Below, piece by piece: positions 1 to 8,821 of a DNA stretch of 64,000 bases. Position 1 is the stretch's first letter. The number at the start of each line of letters is the position of its first letter. This DNA is from Streptomyces sp. Je 1-79 (GTDB taxonomy: Bacteria; Actinomycetota; Actinomycetes; Streptomycetales; Streptomycetaceae), in assembly GCF_025195125.1 (NCBI RefSeq), contig NZ_JAMGSL010000002.1, positions 482,177-546,176 of the forward strand. The letters run 5' to 3'. The notes beneath the pieces are model-generated. The model did not search any database. It saw nothing but the letters and a program-made list of their open reading frames with translations, and had not been told where the DNA came from. The translations under genes were made by a program, and so were the position numbers.

Positions 1-933
1 CTTCTCCTCGCGCAGGACGCGGTCCAGCCGCGAGGTGAGCGTGCCGCCGAGGCAGTACGTGCCGAGGACCTGGGCCGGCCAGACGCGGTCGTGCCGGTCG
101 GCGCCGACCCGGCCGATCAGGAGCTGGGTCTGGACGGCACCGGGGCGGTCGACGATGACCACGCGGCCGGTGTCGTCCGCCGTGATCGGCGGGACGGGGC
201 GGGGGTCCGCGGTGTTCCCCGTCCAGGCCCCCAGCGTCTCGGCGAGGATCTTGTCGAGGTCCACGTCGGTCAGGTCGCCGACGACCACGGCCGTGGCCGT
301 GGCGGGCCGCACGTGCGCCTCGAAGAAGGCGCGGACGGCGGCGGCGTCGATCGCCTCCACCGTCTCCTCGGTGCCCTGGCGCGGCCGGGACATGCGCGAG
401 TCGGCCGGGAAGAGCTCCTTGGAGAGCTGCTTGGCCGCCCGGCGGGCCGGGTTGGCCGTCTCGTGCGGGATCTCGTCCAGCCGGTTGCGCACCAGGCGCT
501 CGACCTCGGTGTCGAGGAAGGCCGGCGCGATCAGCGCCTCGGAGAGCAGCCCGAGCGCCTTGGGCAGCCGGGAGACGGGGACCTCGAGGGAGACCCGTAC
601 GCCCGGGTGGTCGGCGTGCGCGTCGAGCGTGGCGCCGCAGCGCTCCAGCTCGGCCGCGAACTCCTCGGCGGTGTGCTGGTCCGTGCCCTCGGAGAGCGCG
701 CGGGCCATGATCGTGGCGACCCCGTCGAGGCCCGCGGGCTCGGCCTCCAGCGGGGCCTCCAGGAAGATCTCGACGGCGACGACCTGCTGGCCGGGGCGGT
801 GGCAGCGCAGCACGGTCAGGCCGTTGTCCAGCGCTCCCCGGTCCGGGGCCGGGAACGCCCAGGGCCGGGCCGTGCCCGGCTCCGGCTGCGGGTGGAAGTC
901 CATGCTCGTCAAAGACGCGGCAGCGTCGGTCAC
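1..933 (-). CDS. M16 family peptidase, non-catalytic-type subunit (3' part beyond the window)
   Basis: N-terminal 311 codons of an insulinase/processing-peptidase-like protein; the rest runs off the left edge. Where active M16 enzymes carry HxxEH, this one reads MARALSEG, so the zinc site is absent, as in the non-catalytic partner of M16B pairs. The GTG start overlaps the stop of the upstream active M16 gene by 4 bases (GTGA), implying translational coupling and probably a two-subunit enzyme. The family assignment rests on the fold-typical pattern (a beta strand 'DNGLTVL', then 'E..AAELERCGATLDA') and on the neighbour. It cleaves peptides only if the partner supplies the zinc site; the substrate is unknown. 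Confidence 0.85.
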   Translation of the reverse strand, partial: MTDAAASLTSMDFHPQPEPGTARPWAFPAPDRGALDNGLTVLRCHRPGQQVVAVEIFLEAPLEAEPAGLDGVATIMARALSEGTDQHTAEEFAAELERCGATLDAHADHPGVRVSLEVPVSRLPKALGLLSEALIAPAFLDTEVERLVRNRLDEIPHETANPARRAAKQLSKELFPADSRMSRPRQGTEETVEAIDAAAVRAFFEAHVRPATATAVVVGDLTDVDLDKILAETLGAWTGNTADPRPVPPITADDTGRVVIVDRPGAVQTQLLIGRVGADRHDRVWPAQVLGTYCLGGTLTSRLDRVLREEK

Positions 934-2291
934 TGGTCCGCTCCCTCTTCCTCGTCGCTGTCGCCCTGCTCGGCGTCGTTCTGTTCGGTGCCGACCGGCT
1001 CGTAGACCAGCACCGCGCGGTTGTCCGGGCGCAGCCGCGCCTCGGCGACCGCCCGCACCTCCTCGGCGGTGACGTCCAGGACACGGTTGACGGCGGTCAG
1101 GGCGAGCTGCGGGTCGCCGAACAGCACCGCGTAGCGGCAGAGTTCGTCGGCGCGGCCCGCGACCGTGCCGAGCCGGTCCAGCCACTCGCGCTCCAACTGG
1201 GCCTGGGCGCGCTCCATCTCCTCGGGCGTCGGGCCCTCGGCGGCGAACCGGGCCAGCTCCTCGTCGACGGCGGACTCGATCCCGGGCACCTCGACCCCGC
1301 CGGACGTCTTGACGTCCAGCCAGCCCAGCGAAGGTGCGCCGGCCAGGCGGAGCAGGCCGAAACCGGCGGCCACGGCCGTGCGGTCGCGGCGGACCAGACG
1401 GTTGTGGAGCCGGGAGGACTCGCCGCCGCCGAGGACGGTCAGGGCGAGGTCGGCGGCGTCGCACTCGCGCGTGCCGTCGTGCGGGAGGCGGTAGGCGGCC
1501 ATCAGCGCGCGGGCCGGGACCTCCTCCTCGACGACCTCGCGCAGCTGCTCCCCGATGGTGTCGGGCAGCGTGCCGTCGCGCGGCGGCAGCTTGCCGTCGT
1601 GGGACGGGATCGAGCCGAAGTACTTCTCGATCCAGGCCAGGGTCTGCGCGGGGTCGATGTCGCCGACGACCGAGAGCACCGCGTTGTTCGGCGCGTAGTA
1701 CGTGCGGAAGAAGGCCCGCGCGTCCTCCAGCGTCGCCGCGTCCAGGTCGGCCATGGAGCCGATCGGCGTGTGGTGGTAGGGGTGGCCGTCGGGGTAGGCC
1801 AGCGCGGTGAGCCTCTCGAAGGCAGTGCCGTACGGCACGTTGTCGTACCGCTGGCGGCGCTCGTTCTTGACGACGTCCCGCTGGTTCTCCATGGACTCGT
1901 CGTCCAGGGCGGCGAGCAGCGAGCCCATGCGGTCCGCCTCCAGCCAGAGCGCGAGCTCCAGCTGGTGCGTGGGCATCGTCTCGAAGTAGTTGGTGCGCTC
2001 GAAGCTCGTCGTGCCGTTGAGCGAACCGCCCGCGCCCTGCACCAGCTCGAAGTGGCCGTTGCCGTGGACCTGCTTCGAGCCCTGGAACATCAGGTGCTCG
2101 AAGAGGTGGGCGAGGCCCGTGCGACCCGCGACCTCGTGACGGGAACCGACGTCGTACCAGAGGCACACCGCGGCGACCGGGGTCAGGTGGTCCTCGGAGA
2201 GCACCACACGCAGGCCGTTGGCCAGCCGGTGCTCGGTCGCTGTCAGGCCGCCGGAGCCGGCCTCTGCCGTGGCCGTGTGACCCATGGGCAT
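930..2291 (-). CDS. M16 family zinc metallopeptidase, catalytic subunit
   Basis: A 453-aa M16B peptidase resembling mitochondrial processing peptidase beta and PqqL-type enzymes. The inverted zinc motif H62-L-F-E65-H66 is intact near the N-terminus, inside the family pattern 'GLAHLFEHLMFQGS'. The ATG at 2291 is preceded by AAGGGA at about 5 nt; a second ATG 6 nt downstream is possible. No signal peptide is visible, so the enzyme is probably cytoplasmic. The C-terminus is an acidic tail rich in Asp, Glu and Gln. It is followed with a 4-base overlap by a second M16 gene lacking the zinc motif, and is transcribed divergently from parC. The role is likely peptide turnover or maturation; the substrate cannot be inferred. 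Confidence 0.9.
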   Translation of the reverse strand: MPMGHTATAEAGSGGLTATEHRLANGLRVVLSEDHLTPVAAVCLWYDVGSRHEVAGRTGLAHLFEHLMFQGSKQVHGNGHFELVQGAGGSLNGTTSFERTNYFETMPTHQLELALWLEADRMGSLLAALDDESMENQRDVVKNERRQRYDNVPYGTAFERLTALAYPDGHPYHHTPIGSMADLDAATLEDARAFFRTYYAPNNAVLSVVGDIDPAQTLAWIEKYFGSIPSHDGKLPPRDGTLPDTIGEQLREVVEEEVPARALMAAYRLPHDGTRECDAADLALTVLGGGESSRLHNRLVRRDRTAVAAGFGLLRLAGAPSLGWLDVKTSGGVEVPGIESAVDEELARFAAEGPTPEEMERAQAQLEREWLDRLGTVAGRADELCRYAVLFGDPQLALTAVNRVLDVTAEEVRAVAEARLRPDNRAVLVYEPVGTEQNDAEQGDSDEEEGADQ

Positions 2292-2606
2292 GTACGTCCC
2301 TTCGATCGCGATATGGAAAAGTCCTGCCACCCTATGCAAGCGCACTGACACCTGGCGAAGTTCCCGCAGGTTCCGGGCGTCCCTCTTCCGGGTCGCTCGG
2401 TGTCGCGTACGGCTGACGCAGGGTCCGGCACACGACCGCGGTACGGCCGGAGGACGGTCCGGCGAGGGGCTCCCGGGCGGTTCGGCGTACGGCTCCCGTA
2501 CGGTCCTCGGCGGGCCAGTACCCGGGTCGCGGTCGGCGTTGTCGGTGGGACGGTCCACAATGGTCCGCGTCAGATCAACCTTGTTGGTGAAGGAGCCGCA
2601 GCCGCG
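2292..2606. promoter_or_regulatory. Divergent intergenic region between M16 peptidase pair and parC
   Basis: A 315-nt non-coding gap that must hold the promoters for both divergent units. It contains several copies of GTACGG and no convincing -35/-10 pair or terminator that I can identify. The parC ribosome-binding site (AAGGAG at 2590-2595) is at its right end. Confidence 0.5.
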
Positions 2607-5063
2607 ATGGCCCGCCGCAGCACGAAGACACCGCCGCCGGACGACGCGTTCGAGGAGAGGATCCTCGACATCGACGTCGTCGACGAGATGCAGGGCTCCT
2701 TCCTCGAGTACGCGTACTCGGTGATCTACTCCCGCGCGCTGCCGGACGCCCGCGACGGCATGAAGCCCGTCCAGCGCCGCATCGTCTACCAGATGAACGA
2801 GATGGGACTGCGCCCCGACCGCGGCTATGTGAAGTGCGCGCGCGTCGTCGGCGAGGTCATGGGCAAGCTGCACCCGCACGGCGACGCGTCGATCTACGAC
2901 GCGATGGTGCGCATGGCCCAGCCGTTCTCCATGCGCCTCCCGCTGGTCGACGGCCACGGCAACTTCGGCTCGCTGGGCAACGACGACCCGCCGGCCGCCA
3001 TGCGGTACACCGAGTCCAAGATGGCCGCCGCGGCGCTGATGATGACGGAGTCGATCGACGAGGACACGGTCGACTTCTCGCCGAACTACGACGGCCAGGA
3101 GCAGGAGCCGGTCGCCCTGCCCGCCGCCTATCCGAACCTGCTGGTGAACGGCGCGTCCGGCATCGCCGTCGGCATGGCGACGAACATGCCCCCGCACAAC
3201 CTGGGCGAGGTCATCGCCGCCGCCCGGCATCTGATCCGGTACCCGAACGCGGACCTCGAGGCGCTGATGCGCTTCGTTCCCGGTCCCGACCTGCCCACCG
3301 GCGGCCGGATCGTCGGCCTGTCCGGCATCAAGGACGCGTACGAGAACGGCCGCGGCACGTTCAAGATCCGCGCCACGGCCACCGTGGAGAACGTGACGGC
3401 CCGCCGCAAGGGCATCGTCGTCACCGAGCTGCCCTTCACCGTCGGCCCCGAGAAGGTCATCTCCAAGATCAAGGACCTGGTCGGTTCCAAGAAGCTGCAG
3501 GGCATCGCCGACGTCAAGGACCTCACCGACCGCAACCACGGTCTGCGCCTGGTCATCGAGGTCAAGAACGGCTTCGTGCCGGAGGCGGTCCTGGAGCAGC
3601 TCTACAAGCTGACGCCGATGGAGGAGTCCTTCGGCATCAACAACGTGGCGCTGGTCGACGGCCAGCCGCTCACGCTGGGCCTCAAGGAGCTCCTGGAGGT
3701 CTATCTCGACCACCGCTTCAACGTCGTACGCCGGCGCTCCGAGTTCCGCCGCGGCAAGAAGCGCGACCGGCTGCACCTGGTCGAGGGCCTGCTCGTCGCC
3801 CTGATCGACATCGACGAGGTCATCCGCCTCATCCGCTCCAGCGAGAACTCGGCGCAGGCCAAGGAGCGGCTCATCGAGCGTTTCTCGCTGAGTGAGGTCC
3901 AGACGCAGTACATCCTGGACACCCCGCTGCGCCGGCTCACCAAGTTCGACCGGATCGAGCTGGAGACCGAGCGCGACCGGCTCAACGGCGAGATCGACGA
4001 GCTGACCGGGATCCTGGACTCCGACAGCGAGCTGCGCAAGCTGGTCTCGGCGGAACTGGCCGCGGTGGCCAAGAAGTTCGGCACCGACCGGCGTACGGTC
4101 CTGCTGGAGTCGGCGGGCGCGCCGGTCGCCGCCGTCTCCCTGGAGGTCGCGGACGACCCGTGCCGGGTCCTGCTGTCCTCGACGGGCCTGCTGGCCCGTA
4201 CGGCGACGGCCGAGGTCCCGGCCGCGGAGGAGGGCCGGCGGGCCAAGCACGACGTGATCGTCTCGGCGGTCCCGGCGACGCAGCGCGGCGACATCGGCGC
4301 CGTGACCTCGTCCGGACGGCTCCTGCGCCTCGCGGTGATCGACCTGCCCCAGCTGCCCGACACCGCCGCCGCGCCGAACCTGGCGGGCGGGGCGCCGCTG
4401 GCGGAGTTCCTCACCCTGGAGGACGGCGAGACGGTGGTCTGTCTGACCACGCTCGACGAGTCCTCGCCGGGGCTGGCCCTCGGCACGCTCCAGGGCGTGG
4501 TGAAGCGCGTGGTGCCGGACTACCCGGCGAACAAGGACGAGCTGGAGGTCATCACCCTCAGGGAGGGCGACCGGATCGTCGGCGCGACCGAGCTGCGGAC
4601 GGGCGAGGAGGACCTGGTCTTCATCACCTCCGACGCCCAGCTGCTGCGCTACCAGGCCGCGCAGGTACGGCCCCAGGGCCGCCCCGCGGGCGGTATGGCG
4701 GGCATCAAGCTCACCGACGGCGCCGAGGTGATCTCGTTCACGGCGGTGGACCCGGCGGCGGACGCGGTGGTGTTCACCATCGCGGGCTCCACGGGCACCC
4801 TGGACGACTCGGCCGGTACGTCGGCGAAGCTGACGCCGTTCGACCAGTACCCCCGCAAGGGGCGTGCGACCGGCGGCGTGCGCTGCCAGCGGTTCCTGAA
4901 GGGCGAGGACGTGCTGATCCTGGCCTGGGCGGGCGTGACCCCGGCGTACGCGGCGCAGAAGACCGGCCTGCCGGTGGAGCTGCCCGAGGTCGACCCGCGG
5001 CGCGACGGCTCGGGGACCCCGCTGCCGAAGCCCGTCGCGGTCGTGGCGGGCCCGGCGAGCTAG
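2607..5063 (+). CDS. parC: DNA topoisomerase IV subunit A (ParC)
   Basis: An 818-aa type IIA topoisomerase A subunit. It cuts and rejoins DNA to decatenate replicated chromosomes, working with ParE, encoded about 8 kb away on the other strand. Visible features are the conserved '[19 protein letters not shown]' block (quinolone-resistance-determining region), catalytic Tyr134 in 'AAMRYTE', and a C-terminal beta-pinwheel region from about residue 490. The ATG at 2607 was chosen because AAGGAG lies about 11 nt upstream and the protein then begins at the usual family N-terminus (MARRS...). An open frame extends further upstream but lacks family similarity. The stop codon overlaps that of the convergent CobW-like gene by 3-4 bases. 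The separated, non-adjacent parC and parE arrangement is normal for Streptomyces. Confidence 0.96.
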   Translation: MARRSTKTPPPDDAFEERILDIDVVDEMQGSFLEYAYSVIYSRALPDARDGMKPVQRRIVYQMNEMGLRPDRGYVKCARVVGEVMGKLHPHGDASIYDAMVRMAQPFSMRLPLVDGHGNFGSLGNDDPPAAMRYTESKMAAAALMMTESIDEDTVDFSPNYDGQEQEPVALPAAYPNLLVNGASGIAVGMATNMPPHNLGEVIAAARHLIRYPNADLEALMRFVPGPDLPTGGRIVGLSGIKDAYENGRGTFKIRATATVENVTARRKGIVVTELPFTVGPEKVISKIKDLVGSKKLQGIADVKDLTDRNHGLRLVIEVKNGFVPEAVLEQLYKLTPMEESFGINNVALVDGQPLTLGLKELLEVYLDHRFNVVRRRSEFRRGKKRDRLHLVEGLLVALIDIDEVIRLIRSSENSAQAKERLIERFSLSEVQTQYILDTPLRRLTKFDRIELETERDRLNGEIDELTGILDSDSELRKLVSAELAAVAKKFGTDRRTVLLESAGAPVAAVSLEVADDPCRVLLSSTGLLARTATAEVPAAEEGRRAKHDVIVSAVPATQRGDIGAVTSSGRLLRLAVIDLPQLPDTAAAPNLAGGAPLAEFLTLEDGETVVCLTTLDESSPGLALGTLQGVVKRVVPDYPANKDELEVITLREGDRIVGATELRTGEEDLVFITSDAQLLRYQAAQVRPQGRPAGGMAGIKLTDGAEVISFTAVDPAADAVVFTIAGSTGTLDDSAGTSAKLTPFDQYPRKGRATGGVRCQRFLKGEDVLILAWAGVTPAYAAQKTGLPVELPEVDPRRDGSGTPLPKPVAVVAGPAS

Positions 5064-6109
5064 GACTCCTCGGCCGGCTCGTCCGGCTGCTGTACGTACC
5101 GCAGGACGCCCCACATGCTGTGCTCGTCGGGGGCGTCCTGCGGGCCGTTCGCGCGGCAGCCGTCGAGCTCCTTGCGCAGCTTGCCGCCGTCGACGCCGGA
5201 GCCGATGAGGACGAGCTGGGTGAGCCGCTCCTGGCCGGGCGCCCAGGGCTCGGGGTAGAAGCGCAGGAACCTTCCGACGGCGTGCACGCCGTAGCGGTTG
5301 GCGGGGTCCGCGGCGCCGAAGTCGACGAATCCCTTGATCCGGTAGAGCCCGTCGGGGCGGGAGTCCAGGAACTCCATGAGCCTGCGCGGATGCAGCGCGG
5401 TGTCCGAGGCCAGGGAGAGGGTCTCGTAGGAGGCGTGCGGATGGTCGTGCGCGTCGGGGTCCCCGTACAGCAGGTCCTCGATCGACATCTGCCCCTCGAT
5501 CTCCCCGTCGGGGACGACCCGGTCGAAGAGGAGCTCGGGATCGATCCGGCCGTAGGCGGCACGGACCACCGCGGCGGGACCCGCGAGCCCGGCCACCGCC
5601 TCGTGGACGGCGTCCAGCTCCGGCTCCGCCACCCGGTCGGCCTTGTTGAGGACGACCAGGTCGGCGAGGGCGAGGTGCCGGTCGGTCTCGGGGTGCCGGG
5701 CCCTGGTGCCTGCGAACTCCGCGGCGTCGACGACCTGCACGAGCCCGCCGTAGACGATCCGCTCGTTGTCGCTGGCGAGCACCATCCGGACCAGCTCCTG
5801 GGGCTCGGCGAGGCCGCTCGCCTCGATGACGATCACATCGAGACGCAGCTCGGGCCGGGTGAGCACCTCCAGGTACTCGTCCAGCTCGCTCGCGTCGACG
5901 GCGCAGCACAGGCAGCCGTTGCCGAGCGAGACGGTGGAGCCGACCTGTCCGGCGACGGTCATGGCGTCGATCCCGATGTCGCCGAAGTCGTTGACCATGA
6001 CACCGATCCGGGTGCCCCGGGCGCTGCGCAGCAGGTGGTTGAGCAGCGTCGTCTTGCCCGATCCGAGGAACCCGGAGAGGACGACGACGGGGATCTGCTG
6101 CTTGGTCAA
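5060..6109 (-). CDS. CobW/COG0523-family GTPase, putative metallochaperone
   Basis: A 349-aa G3E-family P-loop GTPase. The Walker A motif GFLGSGKT is at residues 13-20, the metal-binding GCLCC motif at about 65-69, the NKAD guanine-specificity motif lies mid-protein, and a CobW C-terminal domain follows. COG0523 proteins insert or allocate metals (zinc, cobalt); which metal is used here is not decidable. The TTG at 6109 is preferred because GGAGGGG lies 6 nt upstream and the protein then starts just before the first beta strand, as is usual. No Zur-like palindrome was found upstream. It converges on parC with overlapping stop codons and no room for an intervening terminator. Confidence 0.88.
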   Translation of the reverse strand: MTKQQIPVVVLSGFLGSGKTTLLNHLLRSARGTRIGVMVNDFGDIGIDAMTVAGQVGSTVSLGNGCLCCAVDASELDEYLEVLTRPELRLDVIVIEASGLAEPQELVRMVLASDNERIVYGGLVQVVDAAEFAGTRARHPETDRHLALADLVVLNKADRVAEPELDAVHEAVAGLAGPAAVVRAAYGRIDPELLFDRVVPDGEIEGQMSIEDLLYGDPDAHDHPHASYETLSLASDTALHPRRLMEFLDSRPDGLYRIKGFVDFGAADPANRYGVHAVGRFLRFYPEPWAPGQERLTQLVLIGSGVDGGKLRKELDGCRANGPQDAPDEHSMWGVLRYVQQPDEPAEES

Positions 6110-6426
6110 GGGAAACCCCTCCGACGACTCGACACCGATCAAAGCCCCCAGAATAGGCAGTCCCTCCAGGAACCCCCCACACGCCCGCGCCGCGCACCGG
6201 ACCCGCAGCCGCCGGCGGCGACGGCGACGGCGACGGCGACGGGGGCAGGCGGCAGGCGGCGGCCGGCCGCGGCGGCGAGCCTCCCGCGGGTGGACCTGCA
6301 TCGCCGCCGCCACCTGCAGACCGACCCGCCCACCACGTGCTCGCCCCACTCGCCCCCACCGCCGCCGCCCGCCCCAGGGCCCCGCACATTTCCGGTCCCC
6401 GCCCCCGCCCCCGTACCGTTCCTGCC
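6110..6426. repeat. Divergent intergenic region with a short (GGCGAC)4 tandem repeat
   Basis: A 317-nt gap between the CobW-like gene and the CitA-type kinase, extremely C-rich on the plus strand. It contains four perfect tandem copies of GGCGAC at 6217-6240. It must hold both promoters but no clear promoter hexamers are visible. The hexamer repeat is a possible slippage site, not an obvious functional element. Confidence 0.5.
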
Positions 6427-8091
6427 ATGTCCCCCGCACCGACCACCCCCACGCCGCCCGCCGCGCGACGCAGGCGGTTCGGCTGGCCGCGCCGGGTCTT
6501 CGCCCAGGTCCTCCTGATGCAGCTGGCCATCGCCACCGGCGTCACCGTGCTGGCCACCGGCCTCTTCCTCGCCCCGCTGAGCGACCAGCTCGACGACCAG
6601 GCCATGCGGCAGGCCCTCGCCATCGCCGAGACGACCGCCTCCCCGCAGGTCGCCACCGCGCTGCGGACCTCCGTCCCGTCCGCCCGGGGGCCCGTGCAGG
6701 CCGAGGCCGAGCGGATCCGCCGGTCCACCGGCGCCGAGTACGTCGTCGTCATGGACACCTGGGGCGTGCGCTGGTCCCACACCGACCCCGCCCAGATCGG
6801 CAGGACCGTCTCCACGGACCCCAGCGCCGCGCTCTCCGGGCAGGAGGTCATGGAGATCGACAGCGGCACCCTCGGCCGCTCCGCGCGCGGCAAGGCCCCG
6901 CTACGGGACGCGGAAGGGGCCATCATCGGCGCGGTCTCCGTCGGCATCGAGTACGACAGCGTCCACGACCGGCTCCTCGGGGCGATCCCCGGCCTCCTCG
7001 CGTACGCCGGTGGAGCCCTGGCCGCCGGCGCCCTCGCCGCCTACCTCATCTCCCGCAGGCTCCAGCGACAGACCCACGACCTGGCGTTCTCGGACATCTC
7101 CGCTCTGCTCGCCGAACGCGAGGCCATGCTCCACGGCATCCGCGAGGGCGTGGTGGCCCTCGACCGCACCGGGCGCATCCGGCTCCTGAACGACGAGGCC
7201 CAGCGTCTGCTCGGGATAGGCCCCGAGGCCACCGGGAGCCCCCTGGAGGAGGCGCTCGGCGCCGGGCGGACAGCCGATGTGCTGGCAGGCCGTGTCACGG
7301 GCGAGGACCTGGTGACCGTCCGTGGCCATCGTGTGCTGATCGCCAACCGGATGCCGACCGACGACGGCGGTGCCGTCGCCACCCTGCGTGACCGTACCGA
7401 ACTGGAGCGGCTCGGCCGTGAGCTCGACTCCACCCGCGGACTCATCGACGCCCTCCGCGCCCAGGACCACGAACACGCCAACCGGCTCCACACCCTCCTG
7501 GGCCTGCTCGAACTGGAGATGCACGACGAGGCGGTGGAGTTCGTCACCGAGGTCGTCGGCGTCCACCGGGCCACCGCCGAGCAGGTCACCGAGAAGATCC
7601 ACGACCCGCTGGTCGCGGCGCTCCTGGTCGGCAAGGCCACGGTCGCCGCCGAGCGGGGCGTGTCCCTGCGGATCTCGGCCGGCTCGCTGCTCCCCGACCG
7701 GCTGGTCGACCCCCGCGAGCTGGTCACCGTCGTCGGCAACCTCGTCGACAACGCTCTGGACGCCACCGCCGGCACTCTCGACGCGCGGGTCGAGATCGCC
7801 CTGCGGGCCGAGGGCCGCACCGCCGTCCTGCGGGTCACCGACAGCGGCCCCGGCGTCCCGGACGAGAGCCGCGAACTCATCTTCACCGAGGGGTGGACGA
7901 CCAAGGAGCTGCCCTCCCACGGCAAGCGGGGCCTGGGACTGGCTCTGGTACGCCGGCTCGCCGAACGCCAGGGCGGCAGCGCCCGGGTCGGCACGGGCCC
8001 GGACGGCGGCGCCGAGTTCGCGGTCGTCCTCCCGGAGGCGCTGGACGAGCCCGAACCGGCGGTGCGCGCGACCGTGGGAGAGCCCCGGTGA
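6427..8091 (+). CDS. CitA/DcuS-type sensor histidine kinase
   Basis: A 554-aa membrane sensor kinase. TM1 is at about residues 24-48, followed by an extracytoplasmic PAS/Cache-like sensor (about 50-180), TM2 (about 184-208), a cytoplasmic PAS domain (about 225-320), a SPOB_a-type dimerisation helix with the phospho-accepting His in 'ALRAQDHEHANRLHTLLGL' (His348 or His350), and a HATPase domain with 'NLVDNALDA', 'DSGPGVP' and 'GLGLALVRRL'. This layout belongs to the citrate/C4-dicarboxylate sensor family. The stop overlaps the GTG start of the response regulator (GTGA), so the pair is co-translated. The nearby acetate-type symporter suggests a carboxylate ligand, which is inference. Confidence 0.9.
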   Translation: MSPAPTTPTPPAARRRRFGWPRRVFAQVLLMQLAIATGVTVLATGLFLAPLSDQLDDQAMRQALAIAETTASPQVATALRTSVPSARGPVQAEAERIRRSTGAEYVVVMDTWGVRWSHTDPAQIGRTVSTDPSAALSGQEVMEIDSGTLGRSARGKAPLRDAEGAIIGAVSVGIEYDSVHDRLLGAIPGLLAYAGGALAAGALAAYLISRRLQRQTHDLAFSDISALLAEREAMLHGIREGVVALDRTGRIRLLNDEAQRLLGIGPEATGSPLEEALGAGRTADVLAGRVTGEDLVTVRGHRVLIANRMPTDDGGAVATLRDRTELERLGRELDSTRGLIDALRAQDHEHANRLHTLLGLLELEMHDEAVEFVTEVVGVHRATAEQVTEKIHDPLVAALLVGKATVAAERGVSLRISAGSLLPDRLVDPRELVTVVGNLVDNALDATAGTLDARVEIALRAEGRTAVLRVTDSGPGVPDESRELIFTEGWTTKELPSHGKRGLGLALVRRLAERQGGSARVGTGPDGGAEFAVVLPEALDEPEPAVRATVGEPR

Positions 8092-8771
8092 TCGACGTCC
8101 TGGTCGTGGAGGACGACCGACGCGTCGCTCAGATCAACGCGGCCTATGTGACGAAGGTGCCCGGCTTCCGGGTCGTCGCCACCGCCCACTCGACGGCGGA
8201 GGCGCTCGCCCGGCTCGCCGAGGTCCCGGTCGACCTGATCCTCCTCGACCACTATCTGCCGGACGAGAACGGACTCGCGGTCGTACGGGAGCTGCGCCGG
8301 CTGGGCCACCAGACCGACGTGATCATGGTGACCGCGGCCCGCGACGTGGCGACCGTGCAGGCGGCGATGCGCCACGGAGCCCTGCAGTACCTGGTCAAGC
8401 CCTTCGCCTTCGCCGGGCTCCGCGCCAGACTGGAGGCGTACGCCGCCCTGCGCCACACCCTCGACGGCGGCGGCGAGGCGGAACAGGCCGAGGTCGACCG
8501 CTTCTTCGGCGCCCTCTCCGCGGGCGCGGTGGCACCCGACCTGCCCAAGGGGCACTCCCCCACCACCGCGGAGCTGGTGCGCCAAGTGCTGCTCGCCGCC
8601 GACGGAGCCCTGTCCGCGCACGAGATCGCCGAGCGGGCGGGGGTCAGCCGGCAGACCGCCCAGCGCTACCTCAAGCTGCTCGAACGCGCCGGGCGGGTGC
8701 GGCTGTCGCTGAAGTACGGCGAGACGGGCCGCCCCGAGCACCGGTACGTCTGGGCGAAGTCCGGGAGCTGA
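8088..8771 (+). CDS. CitB/DcuR-type response regulator
   Basis: A 227-aa response regulator paired with the kinase immediately upstream (4-base overlap). The receiver domain has acidic residues at 8-10, the phospho-acceptor Asp54 in 'LILLDHYLPDENG', and the conserved Lys in 'YLVKPF'. The C-terminal winged helix-turn-helix ('LSAHEIAERAGVSRQTAQRYLKLLE') is of the CitB type rather than LuxR. The GTG start is fixed by the overlap. Its stop codon lies inside the first copy of a 25-bp direct repeat. The convergent neighbour is the acetate-type symporter, a plausible target of regulation. Confidence 0.9.
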   Translation: MIDVLVVEDDRRVAQINAAYVTKVPGFRVVATAHSTAEALARLAEVPVDLILLDHYLPDENGLAVVRELRRLGHQTDVIMVTAARDVATVQAAMRHGALQYLVKPFAFAGLRARLEAYAALRHTLDGGGEAEQAEVDRFFGALSAGAVAPDLPKGHSPTTAELVRQVLLAADGALSAHEIAERAGVSRQTAQRYLKLLERAGRVRLSLKYGETGRPEHRYVWAKSGS

Positions 8772-8821
8772 GCGCTCCTCAGACCGGGCCCCAAGCCCGG
8801 GAGCTGAGCGCTCCTCAGACC
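8762..8821. repeat. 25-bp direct repeat carrying the stop codons of two convergent genes
   Basis: Two near-identical copies, 8762-8786 and about 8797-8821, share CGGGAGCTGAGCGCTCCTCAG plus ACCG. Each contains the dyad CTGAG-CGCTC-CTCAG. The TGA of the response regulator is in copy one, and the reverse-strand TGA of the symporter gene is in copy two. The dyads could act as a weak bidirectional terminator. Confidence 0.8.

Noticed and set aside
6217..6240. (GGCGAC)4 as a regulatory site
   Set aside because: Simple hexamer repeat in GC-rich DNA; more likely slippage than an operator.
2292..6947. Very long open frame on the minus strand antisense to parC
   Set aside because: High-GC codon bias produces long antisense frames; only its C-terminal part (the M16 peptidase) has family similarity, and parC covers the rest.
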